Both the position numbers and the translations under genes were made by a program. The notes beneath the pieces are model-generated. The model searched no databases and was not told the origin of the DNA. It saw only the letters and a list, made by a program, of their open reading frames with translations. From Telopea speciosissima (lineage: Eukaryota; Streptophyta; Magnoliopsida; Proteales; Proteaceae), in the NCBI RefSeq assembly GCF_018873765.1, contig NC_057924.1, forward strand, positions 868,001 through 932,000: 64,000 nt of DNA. The letters are read 5' to 3'. Below, in pieces: positions 1-11,169 of this stretch (positions within the stretch are counted from its first letter, which is position 1; every line of letters begins with the position of its first letter).

Positions 1-1682
1 GTGCCAGATTTCAGGTAATTTTGATGCCAGCAGCTTTTATTCCATACCTCGTTTCTATTTAAAATGTACTTTTAATGCAGCTTCTATGATCGTTCTTCAC
101 CAATTTATACACAACCACGATATTTGCCACCTTCCAAGATGCTTGATGCTGATGTTACGGATAGTGTTATTGGCGAAGGTTGTGTTATTAAAGTAAGTTA
201 CCAAAGACAGAGGAACCATCTTTATGTGTTATGTAGTTGGCTTGAACATGCTTGCCTCAATTGAATCGTTATATCCTTTGTGTTTCAACATCAAAAGTTA
301 CATTTCTTCCTAACTTCCTGGTTATGGAAATCAAGGCGTAGATAATGAAATTGTGTTATGATCCTTCACTTTTTCTCATTCTCTCTGTCAGAACTGCAAG
401 ATTCACCATTCTGTTGTTGGGCTCCGTTCATGCATTTCAGAGGGTTCAATAATAGAAGATACACTACTAATGGGAGCGGATTATTATGAGGTAAATTTTC
501 CGTGGGAGACATCAATGATTTATTTCTGTTTTCTTGACTTAATAGTGGTAATCTGGTTTCAATTTTTTGAAGATGTGGGAAGTTTTATACATTAGCTATA
601 TAGAGGATTACTAATTTACTTTTTCTGGTAATGCATGAACCATGAATTATACTGGTTTTTATTTTGCTTTCCACCAGACGGAAGCTGACAGGAGGTTCTT
701 GGCTGCAAAAGGTAGTGTGCCAATTGGTATTGGGAAGAACTCTCACATCAAGAGGGCAATTATTGACAAGAATGCTCGCATTGGAGACAATGTGAAGGTT
801 TGCACTTAATACTTCATCATGATTTGAATTATTCCATATTGATACACCAAACAGGTAGCTGGGAACAGCCCAACTCTGTGTGTAGGGATTGTGGATTCAT
901 TGAGTTGATCTAATATGTAACATTTAGTGACAAAAATAATCTCCCATCCTAAATCATATCCTGAGGTAGCTATAAGTTTTATACCTGCAAACCAGTATAG
1001 AGTGATGGATTTTCTGGTCAAGTTCCCTGGGGAAAAAAATGTCAGACTTGTGTATTGGACATGGGGTCTGGAGTTGCAGTCTGAAAGGGCTCCAAATGTT
1101 TGCCACATCATTGAAAACTCATGGAAATTGTTAACCCAAGAAGCCCTTCATCATGTGACAAAAGTGAGTCTATTGTTTTGTTTTAAATGGAAGATTAAAA
1201 GTTAACTGTTATCATCAGTGGGAAAGAGTCTACATGATGATAGATTCTAAATCTGGCATAGGCATCATCATCATTAATCATAGTTTCATGTATTGGAATA
1301 GGACAGGTGTATCAGCCATATGGATGCACTGGATCAGATTGGTTGATAGTGATCCATCCAATACTTGCCAATTGTTTGATAGATTTATTAGTCTCAGCCA
1401 GTTATATTCCACTGACATTAGTGGGTTTTGGGGATACAAAATTATTTGTTAGTATCAATGATGCTTCATTTTATACTCTGATATACTCACACCAAGTATG
1501 TATACATCTATGAATTTAAGGTTCTTGTAAGTCCTTCATGTTGAACTCTACTGTTTGTCATCCAGATCATTAACAGCAACAATGTGCAAGAAGCTGCAAG
1601 GGAAAAAGATGGTTACTTCATCAAGAGCGGAATCGTGACGGTGATTAAGGATGCTTTGATACCCAGTGGAACCATCATCTGA
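1..1682 (+). CDS. APS1: ADP-glucose pyrophosphorylase small subunit, C-terminal exons (partial)
   Basis: This is the 3' part of the plastid enzyme that makes ADP-glucose from glucose-1-phosphate and ATP, the first committed step of starch synthesis; it works as a heterotetramer with large subunits. Five exon pieces join in frame: 1-14, 81-192, 392-490, 678-797 and 1566-1682, all with GT-AG borders, ending at TGA 1680-1682. They encode about 154 residues of the left-handed beta-helix domain, including PRYLPPSKMLDADVTDS, GADYYETEADRRFLAAKGS, IGIGKNSHIKRAIIDKNAR and the terminal IKDALIPSGTII. The wording matches small subunits (APS1/ADG1 type) rather than large subunits. The gene runs off the left edge, so the transit peptide and catalytic domain are not visible. 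Last intron 798-1565. Confidence 0.95.
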
Positions 1683-3481
1683 AACCACTTCAAATTCTTC
1701 TCACAAAGTTTAATGAGAAAACCCACATCTTTTTTTTTTTTTTTCTAGCTTTGGGCATGAGAATAAGAGTTCTTTCTAGTGTTGCAATAAGAAAACTAAC
1801 GTAGGGCATGAAATCCAATGTAATAAGAGTTCTTTCATTCTTATAATCTCTGCTTTGGGGCCCAAGGGATAGTGTATATGTACTAGGTAGAGTTAGGTAT
1901 TTTAGCAGTGACTGAGTACCTTAGCCTCAATTGTATTGTATATTATTTGACTGTTGCCTTTATGAAAAGAATCTTCAATGGCTGTGATGTCCATGTTTCT
2001 ATTACCTATGGAATACCTAGAACATGTTTCATCAGAATTTACATTAATTATGAAGACTAATTCACTTGTATAGTGTGACAAATATAAGAGAGAGGTTTTC
2101 AGTGACGCCAAGAGTGCAATTTCCCACCAATAGGTGCTGTGGGAAACAGTTCGTGTACAAGGGGGCACTTAATATGAAGAGATCTAGAGTATGGGGTCCA
2201 TCATCCATGACATGGAAGGTGAGAGGGCGTGGGATGGGATCTGCACACTGGCATTGTGAGGATCCTTTTTCCCAAATATATATATACACACGTACACACA
2301 CGCGGAGATATCCAAGCTGGGCGGCTTCTGTAGCCTTGACTGGGCCAGGCTGGGTCTGATCGGAAGATGAGGTCTCTGGGGCCGTGTCCTTCCAAGAAAT
2401 AGCCCGCAACATTCTTGGGGCTATTGGGGGCAAAGACAAACTTTTGGAGTGCACAGGAAGTGCTGGGGCTGAGTACTTGGCCCTTCCTAGTCCATAGTCT
2501 TAAGTATCTGGCTCTAGAAGCTTGTGCTGGCCTCTTGGAGTTGAATTGGACTTCCAATACCCCATAAGAATGTGCATAGAATATGTTTGAAATGAACTAA
2601 AGACAGATGAAAGACGAGGGATGAACATCCAACATTTGATGACTACTATTGGTTCGAGTCTGGAAACAGCCTCTTTGGGAAAGCAGGGTAAGGCTGCGTA
2701 CATTATGACCCTCCCCTAACCCCGCAGTGGCGAGAGCCTCGTGCACTGGGTACATCCTTTTTTTATTGGGGTTTTTTTTAAACTGTTTATATGCATTCTA
2801 TCCTTCCAGGGTGCTTTCACATTTTGCTCTGAGCCCCCTAGTGTTTTAAGTATCTTATGAATAATTGGTGACATGTATAACACATCTACAAAAGAGAGAG
2901 AAAAAAAAGGTTCTTGTGGTCCACAATCCAAATCCAAAATATACGTGCGGGGTCATGTACACGTGCCAGTAATTGTACCACCAGTTCCTTTTATTTTTTG
3001 GTCCGTTGGAAACCTGAGATATATGACTCTAAAAAATATAAAAAGAAAGAGAACAGAAATATAGGAAAAGTAAAAAATGCTAGAGGTATCAACCCATCAA
3101 ATGAACACTAGATAGAGGATTGCCATCCAAAAAACAACCAAAGAGAGAACAACACTAGAGGATGGCGTTCCACTTGAATAAGACCATTTCATTGCCCACC
3201 ACTCCTTGCCAATTAGTAGTACTAATTTCTAAGCCTTCCATGCTTCTAAAACAGGAAGAGAAGATTATCCATCTCTCCTTTGCTTCTTCACTGCCCAACT
3301 ACCTCCACCAAAAATTTTCCGCACTGGTTATTGATCTGCTCAGAGGAAAGAGATTAATTCCATTGATACCCACCTAAAGATTCTGCCCAAGTGTTTCACT
3401 AATCACAGCCAAAGTAAAGTTCTGGTGAAAATCTGCATCTATTGCTGTTTCTGCCGCCACTACTGTTACAGAGACCACAAC
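1683..3481. other. Intergenic stretch between APS1 and the NdhV-like gene
   Basis: No convincing gene is seen. It holds the APS1 3' UTR with T- and A-rich stretches after 1720, a 5'-truncated Au SINE near 2647-2768, and low-complexity AT-rich DNA. Short open frames exist, such as 3162-3377 just before the next gene, but none shows a recognisable protein or splice structure. The last 300 bases are probably the promoter and 5' leader of the next gene. Confidence 0.5.
2647..2768 (+). repeat. Au-type SINE, 5'-truncated copy
   Basis: It contains a tRNA box B-like word (ggttcgagtctgg) followed by the conserved Au SINE body: 'ggaaacagcctcttt', 'ggtaaggctgcgtacatta', 'tgaccctcccc', 'ccccgcagtggcgagagcc', 'tcgtgcactgggtac', and then a T-rich end. 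The tRNA-like head with box A is missing. The same words recur near 4490, 12240, 41060 and 62700, so this is a dispersed family in this genome. Confidence 0.8.
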
Positions 3482-4931
3482 ATGACTTCTCGTTCTATAA
3501 GCATGAATTGCCCTCTAACCAAATCCATCAAACTTGGTGCCTCTCCAGTATTTTCTTCAGTCTTGCCTGCAAGGGACCAGAGATGGGAAGTTGGCAAGTT
3601 AACAGTTTCAAGAAGATATGTCGTGTGCTCTACTGTGCAGGAATCCACTTCCACAGGTTTCTGCCTTTCTGTCCTTTGATTCTACTTCCACTGGATTGTT
3701 ATAATGCTAATATTAGTTTGCAATTTTCTATATCCTCTGATCTTGTTTGAGTTTCTGGGTGGTCATGGTATTGTAATTCTTGAGTGGGAAATTCAAGACT
3801 ATCCACTGTTTAATAATCATTTTTTCCCCTTTTCTTTTTTTCTTTTGGTTCCATATTATCTTTAACTACCACTAGTTGCTGCTGAAACAAAGGAGACAAA
3901 GGCTGTGTCAAAAGAAGCTCCAGCAAAGCCAAAGCCCCCAGCAAAAGCTCCAGCTAAGCCATTGCCTCAACTGATGGAAGAGGATGTGATCCCTGCATTG
4001 AAAATGATTCTTGAAGCTCAAGATGATCTGTCAGAAATTGAGTTATCCTTCACTGATAACGGGGTGAGTCATTTGAGTAATAGTGTTTCTATGTCATTGA
4101 AACTCTGCTTTATTGCCATCTAATGCACTAAAAACATCCCCTACCTGCCATTGTGACTCACAGTTGGAAGGATCCTTTAAAAAGCAGGGAATTCCCCACT
4201 CATTTTGGGCCTTCTTCCCGGATGGAGTCCTCACAGGTACTAGTAGATGACACTACGCCATGTTTTCAAAAATCAGAATCGGCAGTGACTGATCCCGATT
4301 CTAGGGTCTTTGGGATCAGATTGTTCGGTTTAAAATCTGAGGGGCCGATTCCAGCTGATTTGACCCTCAATTCCAAGTTAAAAATCCTTGCACTACACCC
4401 ACCGATAGTTGCATTCACATCAGTATTTTAAGCATCAAGATCCTTACTGGATTTCTAGGGTTAGGTCGATTCCTGACTGATAAGAAAACGTCCCAGTGCA
4501 TGAGACTCCCACTACTGCAGGGTCTGGAAAGGGCAAATGTACGCAGCCTTACCCCCTGCTTCAAGCTTCGCGGGAGAGGCTGTTTCTAAGTTTCGAATCC
4601 TTAACCAACAGGTTGCGATTTCTGAATGAACCAAACCGATTTTGATCTGGCCGGACAGATTTGGATCCCAATTCTGTTCTTTTAAACCCTAATCCACATA
4701 CGTCTCTCTTGATTTTCATTCGTATTAAAACTTTCTTTTTTGCTGTTTCTAAAACGGACAGGACCAAAGGGATTTGCATTGTCCTCGTATGGTTCGGAAG
4801 TGAGCACTGTTGAACCCTTTCTCATTGATGAAAAGAAAATCACAGGAAAACATGTAGTTTTTTGGGTTGAGAAACGTTTGGCGGCTCAGGGAATATTCCT
4901 GTGTGGAAAGAATGATCACCATCGGATTTGA
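3482..4931 (+). CDS. ndhV: NdhV-like DUF2996 protein of the chloroplast NDH complex
   Basis: Four exons join in frame: 3482-3656, 3876-4063, 4164-4236 and 4762-4931, giving 201 residues. The first exon looks like a plastid transit peptide (Ser/Thr-rich, basic, start MTSRSISMNCPLTKS). A Lys/Pro/Ala-rich linker (KEAPAKPKPPAKAPAKP) follows, then a conserved domain with EEDVIPALKMILEAQDDL, LSFTDNG, GSFKKQGIPHSFWAFFPDG, GPKGFALSSYGSEVSTVEP and KHVVFWVEKRLAAQG. From memory this is the DUF2996 family, whose plant and cyanobacterial members are NdhV, a ferredoxin-side subunit of the thylakoid NDH complex in cyclic electron flow. The start is the first ATG in frame with the transit peptide. Odd point: the last codons read GIFLCGKNDHHRI, while one base more would give the expected PVWKE end with TGA at 4913-4915. 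Intron 3 holds a MITE and a SINE. The family call is from recollection, not a search. Confidence 0.7.
4251..4399. mobile_element. Small Mutator-like MITE in NdhV intron 3
   Basis: The unit 4260-4390 begins atgttttcaaaaatcagaa and ends ttaaaaatccttg, which form imperfect inverted ends. It is flanked by cactacgcc (4251-4259) and cactacacc (4391-4399), a 9-bp direct repeat with one mismatch. A 9-bp target duplication fits Mutator-like elements. Related sequence (gattcagaat and ttaaaaatcctt words) occurs at 35552-35710, and weaker echoes lie near 42209 and 61190. Confidence 0.5.
4490..4612 (-). repeat. Au-type SINE, minus orientation
   Basis: Read on the minus strand it gives ggattcgaaact (box B-like), gaaacagcctct, ggtaaggctgcgtacat and gggagtctcatgcactggg, the Au SINE order. 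It sits inside intron 3 of the NdhV-like gene, opposite to the gene. It is diverged from the copies at 2647 and 41060. Confidence 0.7.
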
Positions 4932-5926
4932 AGATTTGGACTTTTCACTAAATGACCTAATACCTACACATTGCACTTATTTTTCTTCCACTAGCATTTC
5001 TGTACTTTATGGAAAAATGCTGTAATATTTGTTCATTAAAGTAAATCAAAATTATCAATTGGAATGTACCCACCACCTTTGATTAACTGTTGATTTATCT
5101 TAGCCTTTTTTAAGAATCTTCAATATCTTCAAGGCTACAAAGACATTAGCTTTTTGCATTCAGTCAAGAGATTAGATCATCCAATCAACCAATTCCACAT
5201 AATATAACTCCATATCTCATCAAGGGAAGTGTATGAGTTGTTCACTGGCTTAATCTGAAAAAGTGACACGTATAGGAATTAGACCCTTCTAACATTAGAA
5301 TTATAAACAATAATGTGGCAAAACATTTATAACCTTACATGGTAATTACTCTTTTTCTCCCCTGTAAACACGACAAAGGCCAAATTATTCGTCTTGATCA
5401 GATCAAGTTGCTCAATTTGCCAGCTAACCACAAATCTTCTGCTGCCTCTCAAGCCCCTTAAAGCTTAGCATGCAAAAAATAATAATAATAAAAAAAAAAA
5501 AGAGCAGAACAGGTCCTCTCCTTCACTTCTTGTGGATCATAAGTTTCAGGCTCTGAGCAAAAAAAAGCTTGTAGATACAGGTATGAACAGATCAAAGACA
5601 TAAGACAAGTTTCATAATACCCCATGTCACCAAAAATACAGGGAGTCACTGAAACTGCCCAACAACCCCACCCCCACCCTCAAAGAGGACAAAAAAAAAA
5701 CTCTCTTTGATGTCAACTGGATTACAAGTTACTTGAGATACCCAGTAACCATATAGCTTCAACTAACCTTTCCCAGCTTGAAGTTGCAACATCTCTATCG
5801 CCAAACCCAAACTTTCTTCCCATTGATTCTTTGGTCACCACAAAGCCAAAATGGTTCAAATTACATGGAACACCCCCATCCCTGGTCCATTTAAAATCTC
5901 CTTCCACTCAAAATAGGAAACTGAAA
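4932..5926. other. Space between convergent genes
   Basis: The NdhV-like gene (+) and the PHD-Myb gene (-) end toward each other here. The stretch holds presumed 3' UTRs, an A-rich run at 5473-5501, and an open minus-strand frame (5722-5907) with no known match that could be 3' UTR or an unrecognised last exon of the PHD-Myb gene. Nothing else is supported. Confidence 0.4.
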
Positions 5927-8900
5927 TTACTTCGGTTTTTCTATGGTACCTTCTTTAACCAATATTTTCCTCCATTTATTCTTGAGGTCAGCTGGGGTGC
6001 GAGTTTCATCAAAGACATGACGACCATGCTCCAATATCTTCCTCCATGGGAGATTTTTTGCTACTGTACCAGAAAACTTCTGCACTCCCTCCTAAAACAA
6101 TATATAATATTCAGTATATACGTAATAATCAAAGGTAACACATGTAAGAGATTGTGGTCAAACGTTTGTAAGCTTTGTCTTTCACTAGGTATTTGCTCCC
6201 TTGTCATCTAGCAAACATGGGTAAGTCCCTGGTAGAGGAACGCAAACCCATCTCTGGTCAAGTTTCGGCCCCAAACAAGTAGTGTCTTAAAGAGAGTCCA
6301 TTAATGATAAAATTAAAAGAATACCACCACTGATTCCATTATTATAAAAATGGATTCTCGTAATTTTATGAAATTCCAAACTCATTTTTTTAATAAATAA
6401 AATTTAAACTCAGTTTCTTTCTTTCTATGTAACAAATATTACTGAAAAACAGGAAGAGGAAAATACGCCTAACGTATGACAAACACCACCATCACCAACC
6501 TAGAAATGTTGGGAACCCTCAACAGAATCTAACCAACAGGGAAAGGATAAAAGTACTAAGCAACTTCAAACTCGGTTTTTAATCACTTCCAATGTATGGT
6601 TCACGCTGAAATATGACCAGTGAGATTGGTTTACACCAGGGGGAGACATGAGTGTTTTTCTATGAAGATAATTAATCTATACTATGAATCAGCATTGCCT
6701 TGTTACTTGAAATGGGACATTAGGCATATACAGGAGGTCCCACAAAATTTTCATTGGTTTTCTGATAAAATATGGCTGTTTTGTTATCTAGGTTCAATCA
6801 CCCATAACAAGGAAAGAAATAATGCCTATAAAATCAAAATGGGGTGGATGAAAGGGAAATTACTTTTAAGTTCTACGGCACTAGCTCCATATTCAAATTC
6901 AAGGGAAAATTAAGAAGACCAGAGGGCTACGGTTTACTGCAGAGTGTTGGGCAAGTAAGAAACAACAAAGTCATAAAATAATGTAGCTGAGATGCAAAAG
7001 GAGAAAAGAACAAGTACAAGACTAAAAAGGACTAAAAAGGACTAAAAAGGACTAAAAAGGACAGAAGTAGAACTGGATGCATTCATTATAACTTAGAAGT
7101 AGCACTAACATGTGGCAAGCTTAGAGGAGGTCAATTGAGATATAGTTATCAAGGCGACGCCTAGGCGTCCAGACTCCTTGGTCGCCTTGGGCGCCATGGA
7201 CGCCTTGGTCCGCCTTGTTAGCATCTCCTTGCTTTTGGACCCTCTCCACCGCCTTGTTGCCTTGCCGCCTTGATAACTATTTGAGATGGTTTTAATTATT
7301 TATAATGAAGACAAATAACTATGTCAGTGAAAAAGAGTGATATGGTCTTGCCAAAAAAAAAAAAAAAAGAGTGATATGGCACAGCTTGAATGCATTAGGG
7401 AGAGGGGAAACTAAGCACTCCTTTCCAAACGGTTGTGGATATTTAGCATGGTTCCCTTTCAATATGTATGTGAAGAGCATTCTTTCCAAATATGATTTAG
7501 GCTAGTTTTGTTTTTTCTTTTTGGCAGAGAGGGGGGGGGATAATTTAGGATATCTAATGGGTTGGGGATTCCAAAAAACATAAAGAAGTTGAACGATGTA
7601 CTTGGGGGTCAGGTTTGGGTCTAAAATGGTAATGAGATGATGAAGTTTGGAAGGATTAATGGATGTTACTGTGGAAGCTAATATAAAAAGGCCCTAAGAG
7701 GGGACTGTATGGAATATTAAACAGAGAAATCAAGCAGTTGATGCCTTCTAGGAAAAGAATACATAATTGAGGTGGATGACTCATTGATGCTGACTCCAAA
7801 ACTTGCTGATTTTGTATTTTATCCAGAAAACTCTAATTTAGAAATTTAAAGATTGTCTAAAAGGACTGTTTTCGGTTAAGTCCAATTTTAGGTTACTTAC
7901 TGAAAGGTTGGGGGTTGGATAGGATGCAAGAAGAATTTGTGAGAAAGACACTTCCAAGAGTAAGTATTATCTTGGATATTATTGACAGAATTTATATTGG
8001 TCATGTTATGTGTTTTATTAGGAGGAAGAACATATAGCATATAGCATGGGGGATTTGGAAGAGAGAAATAGAATGACTTTGATGATTAAAGCAGATCAAT
8101 TACAAGATCATAGACTAATATTTGATCTTTTCTTGTGGATTGGTTGTGTACTCGCCCTGAATTTGAGATACGACAAGAGAAGGCTTTGGAAAAGCTGTAA
8201 GACATCAATCTACTCAGTAGCTTGTATCTTGGTTATGTTACATGTTTCTATGGCCATCCTGTACATGGCTGCATCTATTTTAGATGCACAGTTTGTAAAA
8301 AAAAGAAAGAATATAGCTTTGTTTTGAATTAATTTGATTGTAAATGCATCAAAAACAGTTTCTCTACATAATGGAAGTCTATAGTTCTGCTTTGCCAAAA
8401 ATAAAAGACATTGTCGCAAGTACTGAAAAAAGACAGAATGCTGATGGTTCAATAGATGACATAGCAATAGATAGACCATAATGGTGGAGAAGAATTCAAT
8501 TACCCGACCCCAAGTAACTGTATAAGGCTATGTTTTGCTTTAGTTTAGTTCAGTTGCAAAATTTCCTTAAAATATGCAATCACCAGTATATAGAAGAACT
8601 AATACCTTCAGAATTTCCTCCTCTTCAGCTGTCCAAAAGCGTTTCTTACGCAACACCCTGGAACCTGCTGGGCTTGACCTGAAAGTCAGGAAAGTTTACA
8701 GGTCAATCAACAAGGTCCGAAGCATGTCCACAGGAAATCTTTGCTTTCTTCCTACAAGCTCTTGTAACTAGATTAAAAAAATAAATAAATAAGGGAACAC
8801 TGTAAATAAATGTTCTTAAAGTATCTTAAGTAAGAGGAGCTCACGATTGTTCAGTTGCCCGTTGGGGTTTTATTGACTTTTCAATGGCAACGTACCCTTT

Positions 8901-10867
8901 GTTCTCGTCTGCAGCATTTTCATCTCCTCTGATATTTAGTTCAATATCTGAATTATGTGATGAGTTAACAACCTGTGGTAGAACAGTTGTTTCCTGAGTT
9001 CTTTCTCCTACATGCCTTTGACTGATTAAAACATCGGCATCTCTGCTGGGTGAGTTACTTGTTTCTAACCTATTCATTGTTTCACAGAGTACAATTGCAT
9101 TCTCTTTACAGGGTACTCTTTCTTCATTGCTGACTTGGTGTGTAAGTTCTACAGTGGTTGGGGTTACATTGCTTTCACATCCAATGCCACATTGTGCTTG
9201 CATTTGTTCTTCCCCACTTCTGCATTGGCTCTTGTCAAATGTTTTTGCTGGAACATCTTTTCCTTTGGTTATGGAATTATGAATTGCATGACCATCTAAG
9301 GCTGTTTCTTCTTCTCTACAGGCAATAGATGGGTCTGCTTGCCTCTGACATCCAGATTGTCTTTCTGCCACATCAGTACCCAAAAATACAGATAGAGCAT
9401 TTTTTACAGAATCTAACTTTTTCTTTGCTCCCTGATATTCAGCAATTGCAAGTTGGTATGAGCAAAAGGGGCAATAGAAGTTCCCCATATTGTCAAAGCT
9501 AGCTTCACAGCCCAAGCAACTCTGATGAACAACTAATAGGCAGTTATTACCATTACAACTCAACAGCTGACCACTTCCATCACATTTTATACAAAGTTCT
9601 TCCCCTGGACAATCTTCCAAATCCAAAGAAACCTGACCACCTGTGTTTTGAGAATTCAAGAGACAATGCTCATTCGTAGAAGCAACAAACTTATCTCTTG
9701 AGTCAGGTCTATAACGATATCTATCAATGCGGATCAATGTTTCTGGTGCAATACCATAATTACCGTCATTTTCGGCTTCATCGTTCAAAATACCATGGTG
9801 GGGCCCACCTTTATTTGCTTCTTTAACACTATTCTTGCTTGTTTTGCACCTCTTTGTAGCTATACATCGATCAGGGCTGTCTGCACCTGCATGTGGATTA
9901 TCACCATCAGGCCTGTCTTCATTTCCTTCTTGAACACCATCCTTGCTCCTTTTACACCTTTTAGCAGTTACACATTGATCTAGAGAGTTTGCACCTGCAA
10001 ATGTATCATCTTTATGAGGCCTGTCTGCATATGTTTATTGAACACCATTCTTGTTGGTCTGACACCCATTAGCAGCTGTAAATTGGTCCGAAATTTTTGT
10101 ACCTGTACTAGGATAATCACCATCTCTATTCACATGAACTTCAGTTTGGTCATCTGCACGTTGTCTAGCCAATCCACTCGTCTCCATCAAGGATTCCACA
10201 GTTGGATGGCAATCCTTAGAAGTCTGAATGTGTAAACAAGCAATAGGGATTAAGTCAACACCGTGACCTATGAAGTAAAGACCATTTATAATCTCCGGGG
10301 TAAAACACAAGCAGCGGATTCACCTTCTCTGGTACACAACCGACCAAAGAATCTCTTTTTTGAAGAAATAACTGTTCATTGTTGTGATTTAACTGCTCTT
10401 GTGTTGACATTGTAGAATCAGGTTTTGTCACCTGTAGGTAGACAAATAAAACATATAAGATTGATGACAATCATCGATTTGTGCCCAAATATTTCAAATT
10501 TCTCAAAAAAGAAGCGGCTTTTTTGGTTTTCGAGAGGGGGGGAGGGTTGCTGTAGCTGGAGAAACAGCTTTCCCTATTAATTAATTGAAGGTAGCGCCAT
10601 GGAGTAAAAAGATGCTGAAGCGAGATGAAAAAACTAACTAAACAGAAATTTAAGTTATTAGGAAAAAAAAAATGAAGAAGAAACTGTAAAGTAGTAAATG
10701 AAGATTTATACAGAATTTCCAGTAGGAGATAAAAAGGAAAATAAGAGAAGATAAGGAAACGATCAGGAGAAAACCTCATTGAGAACAAGCGTGGACAATG
10801 AACTCAAAACCTTTAAATGAGGAATTTTGGAGATCACAGCCCTACTTCCACGGTTCTTCGTTTTCAT
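5927..10867 (-). CDS. PHD-finger and Myb/SANT (TRF-like) nuclear protein
   Basis: Six exons join in frame on the minus strand: 10775-10867 (ATG, MKTKNRGSRAVISKIP), 10324-10431, 10103-10223, 8845-10024, 8606-8678 and 5927-6091, about 579 residues. A PHD finger (CIKCDGSGQLLSC, CLLVVHQSC, NFYCPFCSYQLAIAEY) lies in the long exon. A C-terminal Myb domain spans exons 5-6: KKRFWTAEEEEILK, then EGVQKFSGTVAKNLPWRKI and ADLKNKWRKI. This pairing is known from plant homeodomain-like/PHD proteins related to TRF-like Myb factors, so a chromatin or DNA-binding role is inferred. The region before the PHD finger holds three 108-bp (36-residue) tandem repeats, and the first has an in-frame TAA at 10035-10037. 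Removing a GT-AG intron at 10025-10102 (78 nt) skips it and keeps frame. If that intron is not used, the gene is broken or starts later. The 3' end is uncertain: a donor-like GAAG/GTACC lies just before the stop, so more exons are possible. Confidence 0.75.
7020..7062. repeat. 10-bp tandem repeat, about four copies
   Basis: The unit actaaaaagg repeats four times without change inside intron 5 of the PHD-Myb gene. It is a plain minisatellite with no other signal seen. Confidence 0.9.
7142..7280. mobile_element. MITE with 15-bp perfect inverted ends and 7-bp target duplication
   Basis: The element starts atagttatcaaggcg (7142-7156) and ends cgccttgataactat (7266-7280), exact inverted repeats. 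It is flanked by ttgagat at 7135-7141 and 7281-7287. The inside is GC-rich with repeated cgccttgg/ggcg words and an inner palindrome (gacgcctaggcgtc). At 139 bp it has no coding power. It lies in intron 5 (6092-8605) of the PHD-Myb gene. A 7-bp duplication does not settle the superfamily; hAT (8 bp) is closest. Confidence 0.85.
9790..10103 (-). repeat. 108-bp coding tandem repeat in the PHD-Myb gene
   Basis: Three copies follow on the minus strand: 10103-9996, 9995-9888 and 9887 to about 9795 (partial). Shared words are ggtgcagac/ggtgcaaac, a Cys codon pair around (K/R)RCK, aagaatggtgtt/aaggatggtgtt, and gacaggcct(g/c)at. The unit encodes a 36-residue repeat with D-Q-C and R-C-K motifs and a GDN/KDD turn. 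Copy 1 contains the stop codon and the proposed intron. Confidence 0.85.
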
Positions 10868-11169
10868 TTAAAAAACTCGGGAGGCGAAAGAGGTATTCTG
10901 GATTCCAGATTATTCAAGCTTTAATCATGTCGTCGTTTGAGGAATTTTGGAAACCCCAAGCCTTCTACTAAACTGGAGAAGATTCTTCTTAATTTGTCAG
11001 GAGAGGAGAGTTCGCCATTTTATTCGAATCTGATCCAAAACTTGGAAAAAGCCAGCAGCCCGCTTATGTATCCAGGCGGGCCCAACTTTAATCTAATGAA
11101 ACTTATCCCGACCCGAAGTCAGCCCCGCTTCCCTGTGAACAATTAACTCATGGATTTGAGTTCATGTCC

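Noticed and set aside
5722-5907. Possible extra last exon of the PHD-Myb gene (NHFGFVVTKESMGRKFGF)
   Set aside because: No clear acceptor or conserved domain; more likely 3' UTR, so it was left out of the gene model.
10927-11146. ATG-led frame at 10927 with a look-alike of 10810-10830 (gaggaattttgga)
   Set aside because: It stops after 15 codons, and the shared word is too short to show a duplication or a gene.
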